DNA of 64,000 bases. It comes from Calliopum simillimum (Eukaryota; Arthropoda; Insecta; Diptera; Lauxaniidae). The first letter of the stretch is position 1. Every line of letters starts with the position of its first letter. Below are positions 25,201-37,200 of the stretch, one piece after another. The position numbers were made by a program, and so were the translations under genes. Below the pieces are notes generated by a model. It searched no databases and was not told where the DNA came from. It worked only from the letters and a program-made list of their open reading frames with translations. Location of the stretch: NCBI GenBank assembly GCA_951812925.1, contig OX638370.1, forward strand, positions 82,814,004 to 82,878,003. The letters run 5' to 3'.

Positions 25201-28200
25201 ACCATTGAAATTATTTTTGAAGAACTTTACCGTAAGATTAAAAAAAAAACTATTTTTGTTTAAAAAGACATGAAGGGGCTAGTGTGGACAACTGAAATGG
25301 GGCTAGTGTGGACATGTCCACAGCAGCTGAAATGACTCCAGAAATCGTCAGACCATTTCTAAAAGCAGTTCCAAGAAAGTACGTTACTAAAAAGAAAGAA
25401 CGACAGATTCACGTATCCCGATTTACCGGACAACCACAACAACTGTCGGAAATATCGCGATCAGCAAGTTATATGAAGTTTGAAACAACATGGACAAAAA
25501 GTATTTTATATTGGCCAAATTGTCACGATCCACGGTTCTGAAGATTTCGACATAACGTTTCTAAAAAGAAAGAACGATAGATTCACGTATCCCGATATAC
25601 CGGATACCAGCCAAATTCACCGAAATGAAATAGTGGCAAAGCTGCCACAAGCACAACAACTGCCGGGAACATCTCGATCAGCAAGTTATATGAAGTTTGA
25701 TATAAATTTCTCCAAATACAACATGGGATAGCAGTTAATTTTTTATTTGTATTATTATTTGTATTACATCATTATTTTCTTAAATAAACATGTATTTGAA
25801 CTCTTTCTTAACGTTTTTGTATGAATTATCAAGTTTCTTATGGTGTCCACATTAGCCCCCAGTTAAATCAATGGTTGTCCACACTAGCCCCGTATAAGGG
25901 GCTAGTGTGGACAAATGTAAGCTCTTTTTAAAATGCATTAATAAAGCATTTATGGAAATAAAAAATCAAAACTATTGATGCAATTATGAAGGCAAGAGGT
26001 ATAAGTAATCGCTAAAAATTACTTTATTACAAAAATGATATATTTACATATATAATTTTGTAATTATATAAAAATTGTCCACACTAGCCCCCCCCTCCCC
26101 TACATCCGATATTGCATGAACACCTGGCCGTAAAAAAGGTTTGTTCTCGTTGGATCCCGCACAATTCGACAATCGCTCAAAAAAAGGCTCGTGTCGATTG
26201 GTGCAAAGAAATGTTGAAAAAATACGATCGCGGTGCTTGAAGAGACGTTTATAAGATCTTCACAGGTAACGAATCATGGATCTATGCGTATGAGCCCGAA
26301 ACAAAACAGCAATCGGCCGTGTGGGTCTTCGAAGACGAGCCAAATCCAACGAAAGTTGTTCGTGAAAGAAGCACTTCAAAGCAAATAGTCGCCTGTTTCT
26401 TCGGCAAAACTGGTCATGTGGCGACTGCTCTGCTTGAGCGACGTAAGACGGTCAATTTTGAGTGGTACACCACAATTTGTTTGCCTGAAGTCTTCGGAGA
26501 AATTCGAGAAACGAACAAGAGAAGACGAATCATCGTTCACCATGACAATGCGAGCTCTCACACATCGGCTCAAACCAGCGCCTTTTTGACATGCCAAAAC
26601 GTCGAATTGATGGGTCATCCGCCGTACAGCCCTGACTTAGCACCCAATGACTTCTTTTTATTCCTGCACATCAAGAAAAAAATGCGTGGTCAATGATTTT
26701 CGTCGCCAGAAGATGCTATTGAAGCGTTCAAACACCATGTTTTGGAGGTGTCTCAATCGGAGTGGAGAAAGTGCTTCGACAATTGGTTTGAGCGCATGCA
26801 AAAATGTATAAATCATGCTGAAGAATACTTTGAAAAACAATAAAACCATTTTTGATGATAAATACTCGCATTTTCATTATAAGGCCAGAAATATATCGAG
26901 CGGCCCACGTATCACTAAAAATTTCTCATCAAAATATTTTCAAGATCTCTTCATTGCCGCCATATCATCCTATACTTAGTATATTTCAGTATTTATCTTG
27001 CGTTTAGCGCTAATCCTAGACTTTTCTTTTAACTGCGACAGCCAAAGTTGTTTCCTTACATAAAATATAATAATAATAAACCTATATATCGAATTAAAGC
27101 CTAAAGGCAAATCAATTAAACTTAATAAAAGTTTAACACAATAGCGAGAAATCTTTTCATAAATTGAAGCCACACAAAAGTAAAATTACGGATAAAATAC
27201 AAAGGATGCCAGTAGCTCGACAGCAGCCAATTTAAATTTTCCCTGCAACACTTAAAATTTATCAGCAACAACAATAGCAATCTTTTCAACTCCACTACAA
27301 TTTTAATAGCAATTATTTTTTAACCTCTCTCCCTCTGTCTCATCTAATAACATTTTCCATCTCCATTTCTCTTCTCACCCGCACAGTATTCAATCAAGGT
27401 GACGAGGGGCGTTCCTGGTACATTTTACTCAAGGGTTCCGTTGATGTTGTGATACACGGCAAAGGCACCGTTGCTACTTTAAAGACTGGTGATGATTTTG
27501 GCAAACTTGCTTTGATAAACGACGCACCCAGGTAAGTGAGCGAACGGAACATCAATGTTGGTGACAGGCGGCGTCAGGCATTTGTCAGACAAAAATAAAC
27601 TTATACATACAAACACTATCATCTTCCTCCTACACACTCACGTATACAAAAAGTATATCTTACTATGAAACTAATCTTCATGTAGTGCGGTAGCTGTTTG
27701 GTTTAACTAAAAATTTGCATGTAATTTAATTTAAATTTAATACGGAACAAATATTTGAACTTGGGCTTTTGAGCACAAAGATGTACTATGTAGATTGTGT
27801 GGGTGAATTTTTTAATGATGTGCACTGTTGTGATACATTCCAGTTAGGGAAAGTAAAAGTTTATCCTCATTTTGCCGCATTTAGTTTGGTTTGTTGAGCA
27901 ATTTAAAAAAATAAATGTCTTTTTTGCACAAAAGTTCAACTTGTGATCTATGGAAGACATTGGGTTAAATTTTTGAAAAATTTAATTTCCTTGCTTTTCT
28001 TCTACTTATATTGGGTGTACAACTTAAAAACCGGAATTTGACTGTGGATGTCCGTACTAACAAATATCGTGAAAGCTCGAACTTTATATACTTATATGTC
28101 ATTTTGAAGGTACATTTGACAGCTGTCAAAATCAGTCAACAAAACAATTTTATCTTGTGTGCATCATTATTATTTTTTACGATGAATAACTTCGAAAATT

Positions 28201-31200
28201 GGAGAAAAAGACAGCATTTGAGGGGGGGTTCTAGTGGGTCATTTTTTTGCAAAGAAAACAGCTGCCGAAAGTCATTGTATTCTTATAGAAGTTTATGGGG
28301 ACCATGCTCCAGCTGAATCAAGCTGTCGTGAGTGGTTTAAAAGTGGTTATTTTGATGTCGAAGACAAAGAACGTCCTGGTCAGGACCAGCTAGGTGTGAT
28401 CCATTACGAGCTGTTGCCAGGTGGCCAAACCATTAATGCTCAATTCTATCGTCAACAATTGATCCAATTGAAGCAGAAAATCCAGGCAGAGCGGCCAACG
28501 TATGCGACCAGACATGAGTCAATCATTTTCCACCACTATAACGCTCGGCCACATATTGCTGCCCCAGTCAAAAATTACCTGGAAAACAACGGAAAACAAC
28601 GGATGGGAAATTTTGCCTCACCCGCTTTATAGCCCAGACCTTGCACCATCAGACTACCATTTGTTCCGATAGATGCAGAATGCCCTATCAGGAATACGCT
28701 TCACTTAAGTTCAAGATATCGAAAATTGGCTCGATTCATTTTTGGCCGCCAAGCTGGCGCAATTTTTTTGGGATGGAATTCATAAATTGCCTGAAGGATG
28801 GGGAAATGTTGTAGCTTCCAATGGACAATACTTTGAATAAAATATATTGTAACATTTTTCCACAATAAAGCATCAAATTTCGCTAAAAAATTCCGGTTTT
28901 TAAGTTATACACCCAATATAATTTTTTCACAACGCCAACGTTTTTGAGATTGTAAAAAAATAAAACCGCATTAAGCCGAGATTTTGCATAAATCGACGTT
29001 GCGCTACCTTTAAAAGACCTTTAAAAAAAAATTTTAAAAAAAAATATACTTTTTTGTCATAACTTTTTTTTTATTACAAAATGGATACCCAAGGGTGCTT
29101 TGGAAAAAAATATGTTTTAACAAAAAATTTGACGTTTAAAAATTATAAATTTTTTCGGCGATGCATAACAGGGAAAAAAACAAAAAATTAGAACTTTGCA
29201 TATGCTGCATTGAATTTTTGCTGTGATTCTCGTCTAATCTATGCAAAAAATGAATAAAGCATGCTTGGTCGAGTTCTTGGTTTGTTGGTGAATTCGACTG
29301 AAGATCCCATATGGTTATGGGTGAAACGTATCGAAAACCAACCTACCAACAAAATTTTTTGGTTTTTTTACCTATGCATTTTGCCTTGTTTTTGTAATGT
29401 TGTTGTTTTTACTCAAAAACACAGAACAGTAAGCTTACACCACAAAACACTTGACACGTGATTTTTTGGTAGCTAGTTAATGTAAATCATTATCTGTTCA
29501 AAACAACAAAAAATCTTTTTTCCGACCTAGTTATTAAAAAACGTAAAAAAATCGATTTTTGAAACCAAATATTATCCATACCCCAAAAAAAATGAAATTT
29601 TAAATCCTTATTTCTAAAGCACTCTTGGGTATCCGTTTTCTAATGAAACAAAAAGTTATGACCAAACAGCACGTTTTTTTTAGCCAAAAAAGGTCTTCAG
29701 TAGAATAAAAAGTGATCCATTGGTTCTTAGCATGAAAAAAATGATGCAGATGTGGTTTTTAAGAGTCCCTCTAACTTTTGAGTCAGCTTCGGGATGAATC
29801 AAAATTTTGACCCGGTCTAATGTTTATGCCTGTTTTGGTTTTGAAAATGGTTTCGCTTCCACCAAATATTCATTGAAATGAACTAAATTTAACTTGCTGC
29901 TTATTTACAACTGTATTGCCCGTGAGCTTTAATTTTTCCCAAACAAATCAAAACGAGTCTGTATCCAACAAACAATTTAAAAACCTTTTCAATTTAACGT
30001 TTCCAAATGTTTTCATAACCAATTTTCAAACATTTGGAAAATTTTGTTTTTTTTAGAATTTTTACAATTGATTTGCAACGTTAATATCAACAATTGGAAA
30101 ATGTTTATTGCCAAAAGTTTTAGTAATCGTTTTCCAAACTTTTGAAAATTTTATTTTATTTTTTCAATTACTTATTCGGCTAAGTAAAACACGAGACATT
30201 TGAATCATAACTGGCACGTTAGGTCAGTTGATGAGATTGTCGACTCATAAGTTGGACGTCATAGGTTCGATTCTCAGTAAACTTGAATTTTTTTTTATTT
30301 TTAATCAAACATAAAAATGTTTGGAAAATGTTGTTTAACAAACTTAATCAACACCAAAAAAATGATAATTGAAAAATTTAAAAAACAATTTAAAAATATT
30401 GAATAAAAACATTTGGAAAATATTGTAAACATTTATAGTAAGCTTGACCCAAATTATTTTCACAAGATTGCTATGAAGGGTCCAATTTCGATATTAAATA
30501 ATTAAAATTCAAGAATTTCCAACCATTATGCAAGTTAATTTCCAAACGAAATGTTTGCTTCAATAAACGTATAATAAGATATTTTGCAAACGTTGTTGTT
30601 TGTAGGGTAATTAAAGAGTGGCTGAACCAAAGGGCCTAAGTACCATTACGAGGCAAAAGTAATATCATATATATTATGCGCCGTAATAATCGGTTTTTGG
30701 ACTGATATCTTTTGATCAACATACTGCTGTGAATTTCACACCATTAAGTAAATTTTTTGTGAAAACTAAAAACAATTCATATTATGAATTACTTTTGCTC
30801 CGTAATGATACTTAGGCTCTTTAGTAAGACCACTCCACAGTATATTTTTGAGTTTGAGTTTGCTGTTCAGTGTGTTTATGTAATAAGAACCATCAAAATT
30901 CCAAAACAATGCAAAATGCATACAGAAAAAACGAAATTTTTGGAAAGCTAGCATTCGTTACTTTTCAAGGCCCAAACAAACATCAGTCAAGTTTGCTGAC
31001 GTTCAGAAAAACTTACAAGCATATTATATTAAAATTTTAGCATAGATTAGTTGAGAATCACAGCAAAAAGAAAATTCGGAAATTCAAAAGTTATCTCTTT
31101 TCTTTGTTATGAATCGCCCAGCTATTGTTACTCAGCTTATTTGGCTCCATGAAACAAAGTAGCATATGCGATTCGTATGCTTCTCAGAGTGTTGCTCTCT

Positions 31201-34200
31201 GATATTTTGAAATTATAATTGTTTCTTGGAGCTGATAATATATTTACATTATTTTTTAAATTTGTATTATCTACACGTTTTTGAATACTGCCTGAATCGT
31301 CCTGGATTAATTTTTTACGCTTTATGGAAAATGTTTTTTTTTTGTTGTTGTTGTTTATTTTCTATCATAAGTACAATATTTACATTAATAGTTACAAACT
31401 TTGAGATTTAATCCTATGGATTTTACAGCAAATGAGTTCAAATTTAATAATAATGATTAACAATTAAATAAAATTAAAATTTATAGGAAAATGATAGTTA
31501 AAAACCTATAATAATATTACAATAACACTAGATAAATGAAATCATGAAGTCAGGTTATTCGTTCCACTATAAAAAATAGAAGAACAAAAATCCTGCTTAT
31601 TGTAAACTCCGTATAAGCGCGTAGTTTGAAAACCTGCATTTATTAAAAAATTACATGCTCAAATCATTAATGACATTTGAAATCGTTTTTTCTTGTGCTA
31701 TCGTATGCAACTCTGATGTTGAAAACCTTAGCGGTAAACCAAAAATTGTTTTTAAATTCTTATTTTGTATAACTTGAAGTCGTTTTAAATGAGTATTTGC
31801 ACAATTTTTCCAAACGGGACAAGCATACGTCAGAATTGGCCTAACACATAATTTGTAAAGCAGCATTTTGTTTTTAATGCTTAGCTTAGATTTTTTGTTC
31901 ATAAGCGAATAAAGACTTCTGCTGCAACTAGTTGCTTTAATGCAGATGCTTTCTATATGCTGTTTAAATATGAACTTCTCATCAAGAATAACTCCTAAAT
32001 ACTTGACTGAGTAAGAAAATGGTATTAAGTTCCCTTGCACTGAAAACGGTCTAGTGGGAATTCTCTTAGGAGATTTGTTAAATGGATATATTATAGCTTG
32101 GGTTTTTTCACTATTAACTTTAATTTTCCACTTGTCAAAATATTTAGTAGCTTTGGACAGAGCACCCTGCATTTTTTTCACAATCGCATTAGATACTTTA
32201 CTCGATATTATCAAAGCGCTGTCATCTGCATAAAAAGCTAAGTCAACATAAGGAGAAGATTTAAAGTCAGAAGTGTATAGGGAATATAAAAGCTGTGATA
32301 ATGCTGAACCCTGTGGTACTCCGGCAGGAATTTGCCTTTCAGAGGAATTAAATCCCTCCACTTGCACGATAAAGAATCTATTAGTGAGAAAACTTTTTAT
32401 AATTTTAATAAGGTACAATGGACAGTGTAAAATATTTAACTTATATATTAAGCCATCATGCCAAACAGAGTCAAAAGCTTTCTGTATGTCTAAAAATACA
32501 ATTCCAGTATACTTTCTTATTCGTTTATTTTCTTTCATAATATTAACCACTCTTTTGACTTGGTGAGTTGTACTATGTTCCGCTCGGAATCCAAACTGAA
32601 ATCTGTTTATAACATTGCTTTCTTCAGCAAAATTTTTGAGCCTATCAAGAATAATTTTTTCAAAAATTTTGTCTAAACTGCTAAGTAAACTAATAGGCCG
32701 ATAGCTGTTGGGTAGTTTTGGATCTTTGTTTGGTTTTAATATTGGTATAACTTTAGCCTTCTTAAAAATTTGGGGGAAATAGGAAAACTTAAGGCAAAAA
32801 TTAAATATTTTAACCAGAAAATTTAAAGCCGATTCTGGAAATTTTTTGAGTAGAATATTATTAATTCCATCGAAACCAGGAGCTTTTCGATTCTTTAGAT
32901 TATTTATAATACACAAGAAAATGTTTTCTAAATTTTTAAAATAACTTAAATTTAATATAAAATTTTACACTAAAAAAAACATTATCCTTTCACCTGATTT
33001 TGTTCTATAACGATTGCTCGTGTGGCTGAGGAGCAGTAATTATTTCCGAAGCATGCTTTGATAGATTTGGCTATTTTATGATATATGTAAAAAAATTAAT
33101 TTAAATTTTGCTGTTGCGCTTAAAATACCTAATATTTCCTACAGGGTCATGCGTATCGGGCATAAGTAAATATTGAATACAACTAAATAAATGGAAACCA
33201 AGGGATAACTACTAACAAAATTAGTGGCATAACTCAAAAATAGCAACCACGCAAAGTAAACAGCCAAACTAACCGAAATTGTGTTCGAGTGCGTGTACCT
33301 ACCACAAAAATTTACCAAAGTCAAATACGACAAACTACTTTCGCTAATGAAATTGTACTAAAAACGCAAAACTATGGCAACATTGTATGTGTAGCTTCTA
33401 AACTTGTGGTTTCTTTTTGTTTTATAATATAGCAGGGGTGGGCATAACGTATTGGTCGCAGGAAAGCAGGGCATAACAAATTCAAAGGAAATGTTAAAAT
33501 GAAATATGGCAAGCTGAAACTAAACATTAGGTAAATAATAAACAAAGCGAAGTTGTTGTTTTATTTACTCAAAAATTCCCTCCAAAATTTAGTGTTAGTG
33601 CCCACCCCTGCAAAACAAAGTATATGAGTCAATGGTTTCTGTTGAAATTTCTACTGCCTGTATTCAATTAATCAAATTCATGTGCAGCAGTAGCAACAGC
33701 ACAAAAAGGTTTGCAATATACACTTAGTTGTGTAGTAATGAAAGGGTTAAAATATCATACCAAGGCTACTGCTTATGCTGGCTGCTATTGCTGTTTTATA
33801 TAAAGCTTGATGAAAATTGAAAAAGTATTTTTTGTTAAATAAATTTTTTTTTGTTTAATTAAACTTTGCTCGTGTGAAAATTGTTTGAGAAAATAAAAAA
33901 TTGTTTTACTGCTACAGGCAAAAAAGTGAAAATTAATATACGAGAAATTATTCAATTGATTTTTAAAAACTCTGTTATTCAACTTTTTTTTTTTTTTTTG
34001 TATTATTCGCTTTAGAACTCGTTGTTATACTTGAGTTTTGTTACCAAAATACCTCTATAAACTGCTTAAAGCAAAACAATTTTCTGTGCCACAGCTAAGC
34101 AATCGATCTCAACTCGACGAACTCAATGAATTTATTCGAACGAATAAAAGTTACGGAAATACGGAAATTCTTTTCAATTCTGTTAAATGTTCATGAAAGA

Positions 34201-37200
34201 AAAAATTCAAATTGTCGTTTAATCAATTGCAGACTCAGCAAATAAAAAATGCGCACAAAAGTATGCAATTTAAAAACACAAACGGCTGTTCACATTTAGC
34301 ATTCATTCAATTACGATAAAATACCAAACATTCCACAAAAAAAAAAAAATTGTGAAACGTTTTCCCATTGAACTCAATATAAAAGGTTTTATTTAATTTC
34401 ATTACACTTAAAATTGTGCACACAAATCGACTGTATGCAAAACGTATTATAAAAAAATGTGCTATGCAATTTATTTTTTGTCTACCCACAAAATGCTTCG
34501 AGATATAGTAGCAGATATAAAACCAAAAGCTGTACAAAGGTTTGTATTAATTATTGAATAATACTGTTCTGCAGAAAAACAATTTGCAAAGGTAGTGCAA
34601 TGTATCGTGTTAAACATATTAAAATTTAGAGAAAAAAAGTGTGTTTCGAGACATATATTTCAATTTGAAAATTTATAGGGGAAGAGTACCGGGTGTGGGC
34701 ACCTTTTTGCTTTCGACTCATAACTTTTGACCAAATAAATATTATGCAGACATAAGTATAAGTATCAATGGAAAGCTAGAGACCTTTGCTACTGGTAAAA
34801 AAATTATATCAAAAAAATAGTGAAGTGATCATTTTTGCCAAAAAAAAATTTTGGCTCGGTTGTGGGCACCCTTAGAAAATCGGCTAAAAATAGGAAAATA
34901 TGAAGTTAATCGCAATCAAATAGAGCATAAAGCAAAATTATGAAATCATTGACTCACACAAATTCTGCTCAACGGCTTCAACAAAATCAGCGTCACTGGA
35001 AACGTCTTGATCGTATGGCATCACGCCTGTTGTCCTGAAACCAGACTTGATTGTCTGCGGCGTTAATGCCAGAACAATTGTTTTGCAGACTAAGCCGGCT
35101 TGGTGACGTTATTTCTAGCCTTCGTTGGTATTACTCTTTTCCCAAGCATGCATTTTTTGTACCAATCCTTGCCCGCCAGCCACTCCTCGGTCCACTTGTG
35201 GAAACTCAATACCGAGATTTTTTGCAAAGTGATATGCCACCTTACCACCCACACTTAATGATAACATTTTTTTTTCTGCAATATCTTTAAAGGACCTATT
35301 AGTTCTTTTCTTTCCAATAAAAATGCGCAAAAAGGCATAAGAACACCATTTAAATTCGTAATGTTGGCATCCACGATGATATTTCAGTAAAACACACTCC
35401 TTAAATAAAACTAGTAAGGGTGTTACCTTTGGCCTGGCCAAACATTAAATACCCTACACAGCAGTATTTTGAAAGCTTTGCTTATATGCGAGTTGCCACG
35501 CCCTCTTGACCAAATTCACCCAGTTTTTCTCAGAGTTTGATTTATATGTAGTTCTTAGCATTTGAGTGAAATTTGGTTGAACTATCTCAAAAAATGTTTT
35601 CAGTATAGCGTTTTGAACCTTTTGCTTATATGGGAGGTGCCACGCCCTCTTGTCCGAATTCACCCAATTTTTCTCAGAGTTTGAATTTATAGTTCTTAGC
35701 ATTCAAGTAAAATTTAGTTTGATTGTCTCAAAAAACGATTTCAGTATAGCTTTTTGAAGTTTTTGCTTCTATGAGAGGTGCCACGCCCTGTTGTCCGAAT
35801 CCTCCTGGTTTTTGTTCAGAGCTTGCGCTTACAATTCGTAGTATTTATGTGTATTTTGGTTGCATTATCGTGAAAAAAACTCAAAAAGATGCATTTTGAA
35901 TATATTTTTTGTATGGGCGGTAGGCGTGTCCGTTGACCGATTTTGCTCATTTTCAATTCGCCGAACTAACTTTGACGCCGAAGGCTGCGCATCAAATTTC
36001 ATTGAATTATCTTCCTTAGTTTTCCGAAAAAGTGTATTTCCACACACAGCCAGCCAGCCAGACAGACGGACATGGCTATATCGACTCAAGAGGTGACGCT
36101 GATCAAGAATATATATACTTTTCTATATCTGCCACGCCTCCTTCTCTGCGTTACAAACGGAAGGATAAAGTGAATATACCCTGGGTGTAGGGTATAAAAA
36201 GAAGGGTGCCCACACCCGAACCAATTCAGGGCCCACACTCGACATTGACAGCCACATTGAAAAGCAATGAGCCAATTGTTTTGTGTGAACATTTTGGTTG
36301 CATTCGGTTTTGATTCACAAATTTAATAAATTTACTGCATAAATATAGATTCCACTCAGTTTTTCGATTGATTCACATCGATTTATCGCACTTGGAAAAT
36401 GATTGAAAAAAATTTTTGTGTTGACTTTTCCCTACCTAAAAATTATTTTCATCTCAGCACAAAGCAAATGCGTCTGTTTGCTCCGGTATATGCACGAAAT
36501 ATTCGTGCTGTCATAACACGCGCTTAAGATTTGTCAGAACAGCCGCATTTGTTTCCTGTCAAAAGTTACGGGGGGGTGCTCACACCCAAACCATGCCCGC
36601 TGGCGGCACTCTTCCCCTACGAAATCTTTTTTATTCCGTTAGTGCTCACAAGTAATTTGATACCTTATTTTAAGTCCAAGACATTTTTTTTATCTTGGGT
36701 GCCGTGCACTGCAATCAAAACAACACTGAACAGCGTCACCGCATTATATACGATCTATTGCTGATGTTTGGAAACTGCTAATGAAGTCAGGATAATGTTT
36801 TTCTTCTGTTTTTCAACAGTGGCTTTTCACCACATAACGATTGGTTATGCTAAAAATTTATTGCATGCTTTTAGGGTAAAAAAATTTTAGCATAGTGTGG
36901 GGGCCATATAAATTAATACATCTGATTACTGTTACTGTATTGTTATACGTTGAAGTCAGAATCTGTATCCTTATTATGTACGGGATTAACACATAAGACA
37001 TTTCAAAAATATTCAATAACTAATTAATTTATTTCTTATCATAAGTATGAACATACACAAGTACTTAACAAATTTTCCTCATTATTTTCATAAAAACCAT
37101 TTCACTACATTATAATGTTGCTAACAATTTAAGTCATTTTGTATAATTCAGTTATAACACTAATTTTCTTAACATGGTGTAATTGTTTTTGTAATTGTAG

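Larger units (their letters stand above)
20893..27386 (+). other. Epac: Epac intron 5 (6.5 kb)
   Basis: Positions 20893-22035 hold nothing recognised. Then come inverted repeat J (22036-22412), AT-rich DNA with A/T homopolymers, foldback C2 (23198-23577), AT-rich DNA with mild phrase repetition (23578-24468), a mariner (24469-26909) with a pogo-like insertion, and 480 bp of ordinary sequence with a CT-rich run before exon f. Confidence 0.75.
27532..37200 (+). other. Epac: Epac intron 6 (9.7 kb)
   Basis: Contents in order: the deleted mariner copy B (28011-28916), inverted repeat F (about 29005-29705), a tRNA-like module inside CATTTGGAAAAT repeats (29980-30440), foldback E1 (30612-30838), a Jockey-type LINE (31338-32916), a hAT-like MITE (33433-33610), 1 kb of plain AT-rich DNA, and family-A copy 2 with a B element inside (34678-36617). 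Positions 36620-37200 hold nothing recognised. Confidence 0.75.

Noticed and set aside
30212..30282. A functional tRNA-Met gene
   Set aside because: The acceptor and T stems do not pair, and the segment sits in a repeat. Kept only as tRNA-like.
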